From contig JAKITD010000016.1 in NCBI GenBank assembly GCA_021648265.1, positions 1-44,354 on the forward strand: DNA of 44,354 nt, read 5' to 3'. Positions 16,431 through 24,023 of the stretch are shown one piece after another. The notes below the pieces were generated by a model. It made no database searches, was not told where the DNA came from, and saw nothing but the letters and a program-made list of their open reading frames with translations. Positions within the stretch are counted from its first letter, which is position 1. Each line of letters opens with the position of its first letter. The translations under genes were made by a program, and so were the position numbers. The DNA comes from Flavobacteriaceae bacterium. Lineage in GTDB: Bacteria > Bacteroidota > Bacteroidia > Flavobacteriales > Flavobacteriaceae.

Positions 16431-16712
16431 ATGGAAACAACAAACCAATCAATGGAAAACCCACCAGATAATAATCTTGTTTGGGCAATATTATGTACAG
16501 TAATGTGCTGTATGCCTTTAGGAATAGTAGCAATTATTAAAGCAACAAAAGTTAACACTCTTTGGTATCAAGGCGACAAGGAAGGTGCAATAAAAGCTGC
16601 AGCAGATGCTAAAAAATATTCTATTTGGGGAGCTATAAGTATAGGTGTATTTGTTGCTCTATATGTAATTGCAATGTTAGTATTTGGCTTTAGTGCATTC
16701 TTACTCGATTAA
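16431..16712 (+). CDS. CD225/dispanin family small membrane protein
   Basis: 93 aa with two membrane segments (about 18-40 and 66-92). The family signature is clear: NNLVWAILCTVMCCMPLGIV, then AIIKATKVNTLWYQGDKEGA and AADAKKYSIWGAISIG. The CD225 (dispanin) family includes eukaryotic interferon-induced transmembrane proteins; bacterial members have no settled function. Two adjacent cysteines (CC) in the first membrane segment are a family feature. The 3' end overlaps the start of the DUF2752 gene, so the two are likely cotranslated. Confidence 0.88.
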   Translation: METTNQSMENPPDNNLVWAILCTVMCCMPLGIVAIIKATKVNTLWYQGDKEGAIKAAADAKKYSIWGAISIGVFVALYVIAMLVFGFSAFLLD

Positions 16713-17079
16713 AATATTAATTATTGCCCTCATTGGATTGGCTTTTGGGGGCTTTTTATATTTTTATTATAGTTTCAACCCTACACAGCATTCCTTTTTT
16801 ATACCCTGTCCTTTTAAATACACCACAGGATATGATTGTCCAGGTTGCGGGTCTCAACGTGCAATTCACCAATTATTACATTTAAATATTGGCGATGCTT
16901 TTAGGATGAACCCTTTGCTGGTTTTGAGCTTACCTTTGCTAATTGTTGGCTTAGTAATTAAAGTTTGGAATTATCTTTTTGAAACAAAATACCAGGTAAA
17001 ACTTTTTTATAGCAACCTGTTTATTTATAGTTTTTTTATAATAACAGTCTTATTTTGGATTTTTAGGAATGTAATTTAA
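16693..17079 (+). CDS. DUF2752 domain membrane protein
   Basis: About 128 aa with a hydrophobic N-terminal segment and two more near the C-terminus. The DUF2752 signature is FIPCPFKYTTGYDCPGCGSQ, with Cys residues in CP and CPGCG, followed by RAIHQLLHLNIGDAFRMNPLL. Function is unknown. The start is not fixed: a TTG at 16684 or the GTG at 16693, both inside the 3' end of the CD225 gene. CD225 and DUF2752 genes commonly sit together in Flavobacteriaceae, which supports a joint role in the membrane. Confidence 0.82.
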   Translation: MHSYSIKILIIALIGLAFGGFLYFYYSFNPTQHSFFIPCPFKYTTGYDCPGCGSQRAIHQLLHLNIGDAFRMNPLLVLSLPLLIVGLVIKVWNYLFETKYQVKLFYSNLFIYSFFIITVLFWIFRNVI

Positions 17080-17090
17080 ATATGAAACCA

Positions 17091-17121
17091 GACCTCACAG
17101 GTTTTAAAAACCTGTGAGGTC
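17091..17121. repeat. REP-like perfect palindrome (15-bp arms)
   Basis: GACCTCACAGGTTTT, a single A, then AAAACCTGTGAGGTC make a perfect 15-bp stem. I recall very similar palindromes dispersed through Bacteroidota genomes. Lying just after the DUF2752 stop (17079) and before the decayed toxin gene, it may also end transcription from either side. Confidence 0.8.
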
Positions 17122-17129
17122 TTTATAAA

Positions 17130-17219
17130 CTATCGTTGTTTGTTTTGAGATAACCGAAATTCTAATATTCCTTCTTCTTGGAAACTGGACTTTGCAGTAT
17201 CTGTCCAAAAAACGTTCAT
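17130..17219 (-). pseudogene. internally deleted RelE/ParE-type toxin relic
   Basis: A 29-codon frame starting MNVFWTDTAKSSFQEE, the typical N-terminus of RelE/ParE-like toxins in Bacteroidota. It then runs straight into GILEFRLSQNKQR and a stop. The usual length is about 90-100 aa, so the middle (catalytic part) is missing. Its ATG overlaps the stop of the preceding antitoxin fragment (TAATG), the arrangement of an intact toxin-antitoxin pair. The product cannot be active. Confidence 0.6.
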
Positions 17220-17320
17220 TAAGAAATATAATACTTTTCTTTAAACTCAGCTATTACATTTTCAGGAGAATGAATTCGTCCCTCTACAATGTCTTTTAAT
17301 CCTTGGTCGATTAACTTATT
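17219..17320 (-). pseudogene. antitoxin C-terminal relic
   Basis: 33 codons reading NKLIDQGLKDIVEGRIHSPE and then NVIAEFKEKYYIS and a stop, resembling the toxin-wrapping tail of RelB/Phd-type antitoxins. The N-terminal DNA-binding half is absent; the frame runs into the end of lspA. It is directly followed by the toxin relic. Family subtype cannot be fixed from this fragment. Confidence 0.55.
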
Positions 17321-17940
17321 TATTTTTCACCTTCTTCTTTCTCTTCCTTCGGAAAAGCCCTTTTGTTAAATACAATTAGTAACCCAAAACCGGTACTTAT
17401 AGACATGTCGGCAATATTAAAAACAGGGTCGAAAAATGTGAAGTAATCACCTCCCAAAAGAGGAATCCAACTTGGTAAAAATCCTTCCCACATCGGGAAA
17501 TGTAACATATCAACTACTTTACCGTGAAACAAAGTTCCGTAACCTCCATCTGGCGGAAACATCGTAGCAATTTGACGATGCGAATCATCGAAAATAATTC
17601 CGTAAAAAACAGAATCTATGATATTTCCTAAAGCTCCTGCAAAGATTAATGCAATAGAAATAATTAATACTTTAGAATACTTTTTTCGTACAGAATCCCA
17701 TAACCAATATCCAATACCAACAATGGCAACCAATCTAAAAAGTGTTAGAAATAATTTTCCATATTGCCCTGGAATTTTTGCTCCCCAAGCCATTCCTTCA
17801 TTTTCTACAAAGGCAATTTTAAACCATTCAAAAACAGTGATACTTTCACCTAATACAAAATTGGTTTTGATATATATTTTTGAAATCTGATCTATCAATA
17901 TGATCAAAACAATAATAAAAATGGATTTTTTTAAAGTCAT
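17320..17940 (-). CDS. lspA: lipoprotein signal peptidase (signal peptidase II)
   Basis: Inner-membrane aspartyl peptidase that removes signal peptides from prolipoproteins. It has 206 aa with four membrane segments. The catalytic aspartates lie in GALGNIIDSVFYGIIF and FDPVFNIADMSIS. Bacteroidota forms carry the long periplasmic insert seen here (about 95-150). The -7 element TATTTTTG lies at 17966-17959, and the leader forms a small hairpin (17943-17957) directly before the ATG. In this genome it processes lipoproteins such as the M23 and beta-helix proteins in this window. Its 3' end abuts the toxin-antitoxin relic. Confidence 0.95.
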   Translation of the reverse strand: MTLKKSIFIIVLIILIDQISKIYIKTNFVLGESITVFEWFKIAFVENEGMAWGAKIPGQYGKLFLTLFRLVAIVGIGYWLWDSVRKKYSKVLIISIALIFAGALGNIIDSVFYGIIFDDSHRQIATMFPPDGGYGTLFHGKVVDMLHFPMWEGFLPSWIPLLGGDYFTFFDPVFNIADMSISTGFGLLIVFNKRAFPKEEKEEGEK

Positions 17941-17942
17941 AG

Positions 17943-17966
17943 GCTCTTATAAAGAGCGCAAAAATA
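17943..17966 (-). promoter_or_regulatory. lspA -7 element and leader hairpin
   Basis: TATTTTTG (17966-17959, minus strand) matches TAnnTTTG. It is followed by GCTCTT, TAT, AAGAGC (17957-17943), a 6-bp stem with a 3-nt loop that ends 2 nt before the ATG at 17940. The stem would sit at the translation start of the message. Confidence 0.4.
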
Positions 17967-18057
17967 AGATTAATTAATGAATTTGAAACGAGCATACAAA
18001 ATTATCTACCCATGCGAATAATTAATTGCGAACAGCAAGTGTTATCGCTAAAAATTA

Positions 18058-18699
18058 TTATTTAAACACATGATATAAAGAAATATCTCCGCTTACACTT
18101 TCTGCTACTATTCTATAATATCCGTTTTTAAAACGCTGACTATCAAGATTATTAGTAGCCACTCCTTTAATAGAATTTGCCAGCCCAAAAGTATCTCTCG
18201 AAGCATACACCTTAATAAACCCTTGTTTGGTTTTTAGCTTGGCATTTCCTTTAAATTTAAAAAGTGAACAATTTCCGCTTTCTAATAAAACTGAAACAGC
18301 CTTATATTTACCAGTAATTTCTACAGAAGCAATAGAAGCCTCAATCTTAATTACCTTACTTTCTGGAACTATTAATTCCATTTCAATTGAAATGACTTTA
18401 TGTACCGCTAATTTGTCGTTTTTAGCTTTAAAAAAAGGGGTGAAAGATGTGTTTATGTATAATATGTTATTATTTTCTTCAACAATTCCTAAAACCACAT
18501 TTTCGTAATTTTCGCCTTCAATATAGGTTTTGATTTTTATCTGTTTTGTCTTTTCTGAAGTAATCTTAATATGATAAATAACATCGGAGTTTATTTCAAT
18601 AGAAGTTATTTCGGAAGCATTAAACTCACGTTCAATTATCTTTTGAGCAAAAGCATTTCCAAGGAATAAGAAAAATAATATAAAGGTGAATTTTTTCAA
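18058..18699 (-). CDS. exported protein of unknown function (adhesin/DUF2807-like)
   Basis: 213 aa beginning at a TTG codon (MKKFTFILFFLFLGNAFAQ), giving a clear signal peptide. The body is beta-rich with repeated short strands such as SSIEINSD-like ITSIEINSDVIYHIKI, VIKIEASIASVEITGKYKAV and GDISLYHVF. This recalls the beta-helical auto-transporter adhesin head/DUF2807 and DUF4097 proteins, but I cannot assign it firmly. It lies between the TraR/DksA gene and lspA, a spot where many relatives have dksA directly followed by lspA, so it may be an insertion. Confidence 0.75.
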   Translation of the reverse strand: MKKFTFILFFLFLGNAFAQKIIEREFNASEITSIEINSDVIYHIKITSEKTKQIKIKTYIEGENYENVVLGIVEENNNILYINTSFTPFFKAKNDKLAVHKVISIEMELIVPESKVIKIEASIASVEITGKYKAVSVLLESGNCSLFKFKGNAKLKTKQGFIKVYASRDTFGLANSIKGVATNNLDSQRFKNGYYRIVAESVSGDISLYHVFK

Positions 18700-18722
18700 A
18701 TTGAAATATTATATAAATAAAA

Positions 18723-18787
18723 TTCCTAATCCCAATTAGAATTTTGGTATTAGGAACTTTACTTTTTGGTCCCGATAATTATTGGGA
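18723..18787. repeat. two inverted repeats between the TraR/DksA gene and the hypothetical gene
   Basis: TTCCTAAT (18723-18730) pairs with ATTAGGAA (18749-18756). TCCCGATAATTATTGGGA (18770-18787) is a near-perfect palindrome with one G-T wobble. They fall in the 96-bp spacer downstream of the TraR/DksA stop. Either could act as a transcription attenuator; no strong U-tract follows. Confidence 0.45.
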
Positions 18788-18795
18788 TTAAACGG

Positions 18796-19176
18796 TTACT
18801 GCATATTCTTAGCTTCAATACTAAGTGTTGCGTGTGGCACCAATTTTAATCTTTCTTTATTGATTAATTTTTTGGTTACACGGCAAATTCCGTAGGTTTT
18901 ATTTTCAATACGAATCAAGGCGTTTTTTAAATCGCGAAGAAATTTTTGTTGACGAATTGCCAACTGTGATGAAGTCTCTTTACTCATCACCAGACTTCCT
19001 TCATCAAAAGCTTTGAACGTAGGTGCAGTATCGTCTGTACCATTATCACTATCGTTTCTAAAGGCACTTTCAATTAAATGCAATTGTTTGTCTGCATTTT
19101 TAATTTTATCAAGAATTAATTGTTTGAATTCTCCTAACTCTCTATCGTTATATCGTACTTTAATTTCGTTTTCCAT
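18796..19176 (-). CDS. TraR/DksA family protein lacking the zinc-finger cysteines
   Basis: 126-aa protein of the DksA/TraR group, which binds RNA polymerase through its secondary channel and alters initiation. The coiled-coil part (about 15-85; ELGEFKQLILDKIKNADKQL) is followed by the remnant of the finger, YGICRVTKKLINKERLKLVP and HATLSIEAKN. Only one Cys of the usual four is kept, as is common in Bacteroidota members. Its ATG is 1 bp after the ileS stop, so it is read from the ileS message. Confidence 0.9.
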   Translation of the reverse strand: MENEIKVRYNDRELGEFKQLILDKIKNADKQLHLIESAFRNDSDNGTDDTAPTFKAFDEGSLVMSKETSSQLAIRQQKFLRDLKNALIRIENKTYGICRVTKKLINKERLKLVPHATLSIEAKNMQ

Positions 19177-19177
19177 T

Positions 19178-22100
19178 TTATACTTTTTTTATAATTAACC
19201 TGCTTGTAATGTCATCAAAAACTATCTCGTTTCCTTCATTTAGTTTTTGTTCAAATTGCAAAACTTCGGTTAAGGTTTCACGTTTAATATACTCTAAATT
19301 TTGGCTTACTGCTTCGTTTAATTTTTCGTCTTCTTGAAGGATAATTTCTACTCGATCCATCACTTCAAAACCAGCATCTTTTCGGATGTTTTGAATGCGA
19401 TTTACCAACTCTCTAGCAATCCCTTCATTTTTTAAATCTGGACTTATCGTAACATCTAATGCAACGGTAACTCCATCACTATTGGCAACTAACCAACCCT
19501 CAATATCTTGAGAGCTTATCACCACATCATCTTTGCACAAAATAGTGTTTTTTTCGTTAATTATCACATTTATTTCGCCTTCTTTTTCAAGGGTAGAAAT
19601 TTCTTCTTGACCAAAATTAGTAATCACCTGTGCAACGGCTTTCATTTCTTTCCCGAAGCGAGGACCTAACTTTTTAAAATCTGGTTTAATTTGTTTTACT
19701 AAGATTCCAGATCCCTCATCGATAAGCTCAATTTCTTTTACGTTGACTTCCGATTTTATTAAATCTGAAACGGCTAAAATCTCATCTCGCTGTGCATCAT
19801 TTAGCACCGGAATCATTATTTTTTGAAGCGGCTGACGAACTTTTATCTTTTCTTTCTGACGTAACGATAACACCAAGGAAGATATTGTTTGTGCCTTTTG
19901 CATTTTATGCTCCAATGACTTATCAATATATGACGAATCTGACGTTGGAAAGTTACTTAAATGTACCGATTCCTCACCAGTTTTTACCGTTCCTGCAAAT
20001 AAATCACGATACATACGATCCATAAAAAATGGAGCTACTGGTGCACTTAATTTTGTGATGGTAAGCAAACAAGTATGTAAAGTTTGGTATGCCGAAATTT
20101 TATCTTCGCCATAACTTCCTTTCCAAAAACGTCTTCTACTCAAACGTACAAACCAGTTACTCAAGTTTTCTTGTACAAATTCTGAAATGGATCTCGTTGC
20201 CTTTGTAGGCTCGTATTCTTCGTAAAATTTATCAACTTTCGCAATTAAAGTATGTAATTCTGAAAGGATCCAACGGTCAATTTCTGGACGTTTTTCTAAA
20301 GCTATAGCTGCTTCGGAATAATTGAAGTTATCCAAATTTGCATACAAACTGAAGAAACTATAGGTATTATAAAGTGTTCCGAAGAACTTATTTCTTACTT
20401 CTGAAATCCCTGCGGAATCAAACTTTAAGTTGTCCCAAGGATTGGCATTACTAATCATATACCAACGTGTGGCATCGGGACCAAATTTATCTAAAGTTTC
20501 AAATGGATCGGTGGCGTTCCCTAAACGTTTGGACATTTTTTGTCCGTTTTTGTCTAAAACCAGTCCGTTGGAAACTACATTTTTATAAGCAACATCGTCA
20601 AAAATCATCGTAGCAATTGCGTGAAGTGTGTAAAACCATCCACGAGTTTGATCAACACCTTCGGCAATAAAATCTGCTTTTCGCCAAGTATTATCTACTT
20701 TCTCTTTATTTTCAAAGGGATAATGCCATTGTGCGTAAGGCATTGCTCCACTATCAAACCAAACATCTATTAAATCTGCTTCCCGTTTCATTAGTTTTCC
20801 TGAAGCGGAAACCAATACAATCTCATCAACAATATTTTTATGAAGATCTACTTTTGCGTAGTTTTCTTCAGAAAAATCTCCCGAAACAAAATCTTCAAAA
20901 ATGTCCTTTTCTAATACTCCAGCTTTGACGGATTTTTGCATTTCGGTCTTTAGTTCTTCAATAGAACCGATTGCTATTTCTTCGGTACCATCTTCGGTAC
21001 GCCAAATAGGAAGTGGGATTCCCCAATATCGGGATCGTGATAAATTCCAATCGTTTGCATTGGCAAGCCAGTTTCCAAAACGTCCTTCTCCAGTAGATTT
21101 AGGCTTCCAATTGATTCCTAAATTAAGCTCGAACATCCGATCTTTAAAGTCGGTTACTTTTATAAACCACGAGTCTAATGGATAGTATAAAATAGGTTTA
21201 TCGGTACGCCAACAATTAGGATAACTGTGTGTGTATTTTTCTACTTTAAAAGCTTTGTTCTCTATTTTTAATTTGATTGCAATTTCAACATCTACCGATT
21301 TATCTGGTGCTTCGCCATCTGCATAATATTCATTTTTCACATATTTCCCTGCATATTCCTTCATTTCTGAACGGAATTTCCCTTGTAAATTCACTAAAGG
21401 AACTAATTTTCCATTTTCGTCCATCACCAACATTGGCGATACTTCTGGTACTGCTTGTTTAGCAACCATCGCGTCATCTGCTCCAAAAGTAGGTGCGGTG
21501 TGTACGATTCCTGTCCCGTCTTCTGTGGTTACAAAATCTCCGGCAATTACTCTAAAAGCATTTTCGGGATTGTCGTTTGGTAAAGCATAAGGAAGTAATT
21601 GTTCGTAGCGACTTTCAAGAACATCGGCTCCTTTAAATTCCTTCAAGATAAAGAAAGGGATTTTCTTCGCACCTGCTTCATAATTAGCTAAATCTCCTTC
21701 GTTTTCAGCTTCTTCAAACTTTCCTGTAAATTGTTTCCCAACTAAATTCTTCGCTAAAATTACTTGAATTTCTTCAAATGTATATTGGTTAAATGTCCTA
21801 ACTAAAACGTAATCTATCTTCTTTCCAACAGTCAAAGCGGTGTTTGACGGTAAGGTCCAAGGAGTTGTTGTCCAAGCTAAAAAGTGGATGTCGCCTTCCA
21901 TTTCTTTCAGAAAATCGGGCAAGGTTTCTTTTATGGCTTTAAATTGAGCTACGACTGTGGTGTCGGTTACATCTTGGTAAGTTCCTGGTTGGTTTAACTC
22001 GTGTGAACTCAATCCTGTTCCTGCTTTTGGAGAATAGGGCTGAATGCTATATCCTTTGTAAAGGAGTCCTTTGTTGTAAATTTCTTTTAAAATCCACCAA

Positions 22101-22582
22101 ACGGTTTCCATATATTTTGGATCGTAAGTTACATAGGGATCCTCCATATTTACCCAATAACCAATGCGTTTGGTGAGTTTGTTCCAAACGTCTGTGTAAC
22201 GCATTACGGCTTTTCGGCAAGCATTATTATAATCTTCTACAGAGATGGTTTTGCCAATGTCTTCTTTGGTGATTCCTAATTCTTTTTCGACTCCCAGTTC
22301 GATGGGCAATCCGTGAGTATCCCAACCAGCTTTTCGTTTTACTTGAAAGCCTTTCATAGTTTTATAACGAGGAAAAATATCTTTAATCGCACGTGCTAAA
22401 ACGTGATGTACTCCTGGCAATCCGTTGGCAGATGGTGGCCCTTCAAAAAACACAAAAGGTTTTTTTCCTTCACGAGCCAAAAGACTCTTTTCAAAAATGT
22501 TTTCTTTTTCCCAAAAATCGAGTATTTCTTCTCCTAATTTTGGAAGATCTAAGCCTTTGTATGTTTTAAAATTTGTGTTCAT
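19178..22582 (-). CDS. ileS: isoleucyl-tRNA synthetase, type 2 with GXHH signature
   Basis: Class I synthetase charging tRNA-Ile, 1134 aa. Domain order is Rossmann catalytic core, CP1 editing domain (about 190-410), KMSKR loop (GQKMSKRLGN near residue 683), anticodon-binding helical region, and a C-terminal extension. The segment GPPSANGLPGVHHVLARAIK places G57-V-H59-H60 where most class I enzymes have HxGH. This swapped GXHH motif is known from a subset of eukaryote-like IleRS2 enzymes that are extremely resistant to mupirocin. The KMSKR form (not KMSKS) also fits type 2. It is followed at 1 bp by the TraR/DksA gene, so a translation enzyme and an RNA polymerase regulator share one transcript. 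Confidence 0.97.
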   Translation of the reverse strand: MNTNFKTYKGLDLPKLGEEILDFWEKENIFEKSLLAREGKKPFVFFEGPPSANGLPGVHHVLARAIKDIFPRYKTMKGFQVKRKAGWDTHGLPIELGVEKELGITKEDIGKTISVEDYNNACRKAVMRYTDVWNKLTKRIGYWVNMEDPYVTYDPKYMETVWWILKEIYNKGLLYKGYSIQPYSPKAGTGLSSHELNQPGTYQDVTDTTVVAQFKAIKETLPDFLKEMEGDIHFLAWTTTPWTLPSNTALTVGKKIDYVLVRTFNQYTFEEIQVILAKNLVGKQFTGKFEEAENEGDLANYEAGAKKIPFFILKEFKGADVLESRYEQLLPYALPNDNPENAFRVIAGDFVTTEDGTGIVHTAPTFGADDAMVAKQAVPEVSPMLVMDENGKLVPLVNLQGKFRSEMKEYAGKYVKNEYYADGEAPDKSVDVEIAIKLKIENKAFKVEKYTHSYPNCWRTDKPILYYPLDSWFIKVTDFKDRMFELNLGINWKPKSTGEGRFGNWLANANDWNLSRSRYWGIPLPIWRTEDGTEEIAIGSIEELKTEMQKSVKAGVLEKDIFEDFVSGDFSEENYAKVDLHKNIVDEIVLVSASGKLMKREADLIDVWFDSGAMPYAQWHYPFENKEKVDNTWRKADFIAEGVDQTRGWFYTLHAIATMIFDDVAYKNVVSNGLVLDKNGQKMSKRLGNATDPFETLDKFGPDATRWYMISNANPWDNLKFDSAGISEVRNKFFGTLYNTYSFFSLYANLDNFNYSEAAIALEKRPEIDRWILSELHTLIAKVDKFYEEYEPTKATRSISEFVQENLSNWFVRLSRRRFWKGSYGEDKISAYQTLHTCLLTITKLSAPVAPFFMDRMYRDLFAGTVKTGEESVHLSNFPTSDSSYIDKSLEHKMQKAQTISSLVLSLRQKEKIKVRQPLQKIMIPVLNDAQRDEILAVSDLIKSEVNVKEIELIDEGSGILVKQIKPDFKKLGPRFGKEMKAVAQVITNFGQEEISTLEKEGEINVIINEKNTILCKDDVVISSQDIEGWLVANSDGVTVALDVTISPDLKNEGIARELVNRIQNIRKDAGFEVMDRVEIILQEDEKLNEAVSQNLEYIKRETLTEVLQFEQKLNEGNEIVFDDITSRLIIKKV

Positions 22583-22701
22583 ATTTATTTTCTGTAAAAA
22601 CAGGAATCTTATTTTAATTAGTTATTAGGTAATTCTCGTTTTACGTGAAGGTCAAAACGATTTTTTTGCTATAGTCTAATTTATTAGTTTTTTTAATGTT
22701 T

Positions 22702-23142
22702 CTATATTTGGTAATGAGCTGTAAATTTGTCCGTTGATAACGAACAAATAGTATTTGAAACTTTATTTGATTTGTTCGTTGATAACGGGCTAATCGGAAT
22801 GTTGTTTGTTTTAAATTGGTCAGTTAATGATTGGCTGATTATTATATTGGTGTTAGATAGGTTAATAGAAGTATTCCACTCTTCATGAAAAAGCTTCATT
22901 TTTCTTAAACTACCATAAGAAAAACCTCTCAAACCATTTAATTCATTTTGCAAATCTTTTGCTAATTTTTGAATGATTTTACTTCCCCATTTTTCTTTGG
23001 TAGATTTTTCTGAAATCATTTTTCCAATCTTAAAATAGAGCAGAAGTAACTCTTTATTTGCCATTTTAGCAATTAAGAGCCTACTTTGTAGTATCTCACT
23101 TTTTATTTGCTTAATGGTTTCTATATAATTTGTTGTAATCAT
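22702..23142 (-). pseudogene. truncated DUF1016/YhcG-type nuclease gene (N-terminal domain only)
   Basis: 146 codons. Residues 1-110 match the N-terminal DUF1016 domain (IKSEILQSRLLIAKMANKEL, then YFKIGKMISEK, KWGSKIIQKLAKDLQNEL and FSYGSLRKMKLFHEEW). Full-length relatives are about 330-370 aa and end in a PDDEXK nuclease domain, which is absent. The last residues (SNTICSLSTDKFTAHYQI) are low-complexity and repeat PLSTNK/SLSTDK. The following 119 bp to ileS hold no recognisable nuclease part. Most likely a 3'-deleted gene; a stand-alone N-terminal protein cannot be excluded. Confidence 0.65.
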
Positions 23143-23383
23143 TTTTTCTCTTTTTCACAAAAACATTTATAGAAGCTCCTTGCGTAACGTTTTGAAATCA
23201 AGTATATATTTAGGGCTTTCAATTTGTTCTATTTCTATTGTTAGTTATGGGTTTTTTATATGCGAGACAGTAAATATTTTCATGTTCCTTTTTAAATAAT
23301 TTTAAGTTACTTATAAAGATAGCTGCGAAATTAATAAATTGTCACGCATTATACAACGCTTAATACCTTAAAATTAAGCAAAT

Positions 23384-23418
23384 AAAAAGCCTTGCAGAAT
23401 TAACTACAAGGCTTTTTT
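23384..23418. terminator. Rho-independent terminator, bidirectional
   Basis: AAAAAGCCTTG (23384-23394) pairs with CAAGGCTTTTTT (23407-23418), stem 7 G/C-rich bp plus A/T, with runs of T on both strands. It lies 20 bp beyond the stop of the frameshifted lipoprotein gene (minus strand) and would end its transcript. Confidence 0.8.
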
Positions 23419-23437
23419 AAAATATAACAATAGAATC

Positions 23438-23949
23438 TTATTGTCTTACCATTCTTATTTCTTCTGTGTAAACAAAATCTTCACCTTCTTCTGTATAAAT
23501 CTCTTCAAGGGATAATCTAATTTCATTTGCGTTAAATAGCGTTACACTATAAATTTCGCCATCTAATGTTAGTTTCATAGTAGCATCGTTTGTTGAATAG
23601 GTCGATTCTTCAGAGTCAATATCAATAATATCTGTACCTTCATCAAATAAATTACCTGCAACTACTACTCTGTAATCAACAACATACTGACCGTCTATTA
23701 AAACATTTCCGTTTTCAGAAAAAATAATTTCTAATTGAAAAATGCTTCCTACTTCTGTTGTTTCTGTGATAATATCTGCACCACTTACAACGGTGGTTTT
23801 AATCTCCCTGGTTTCTAAAAAAGTAACATCGTACGAACCTGCTACATTAGCGTTTGTTAATAAAAATTGATGGCATCATCGTCTTTATCACAAGAAGCAA
23901 GTAAAGCGATTATAAAAATTGCTAAAAAGGGTTTTAATAGTTTTATAAT
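23438..23949 (-). pseudogene. lipoprotein gene with one frameshift and no ATG
   Basis: The minus strand reads IIKLLKPFLAIFIIALLASC, a lipoprotein signal with lipobox LLAS-C, then DKDDDAINF, and meets a stop (TAT TAA) at about 23861. One base more in the run of five T at 23863-23867 restores a long frame: LLTNANVAGSYDVTFLETRE and on to EEGEDFVYTEEIRMVRQ, stop at 23438. The body resembles small Bacteroidota lipoproteins of about 165-170 aa. No in-frame ATG is present upstream of the signal; ATT or ATA stand where it is expected. It is either a recent pseudogene, a homopolymer sequencing error, or a slippage-controlled gene. The conserved terminator after it argues for recent inactivation. Confidence 0.7.
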
Positions 23950-24023
23950 TATGATTTTTAAATTTTGGCAAATATAGTTTGTTTTTTAGTAGTTTAGTGA
24001 CCTTAAACTAGCAAAAATACATT

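Noticed and set aside
17320-22582. tRNA or T-box leader before ileS
   Set aside because: The 119 bp upstream of ileS contain only a small CTGT-TTTT-ACAG hairpin; no T-box or tRNA-like fold is seen, and no tRNA gene was recognised elsewhere.
22622-22660. Short minus-strand frame (FDLHVKRELPNN) between the DUF1016 fragment and ileS
   Set aside because: Considered as a leftover C-terminus of the DUF1016 nuclease, but no conserved PDDEXK residues can be seen in it.
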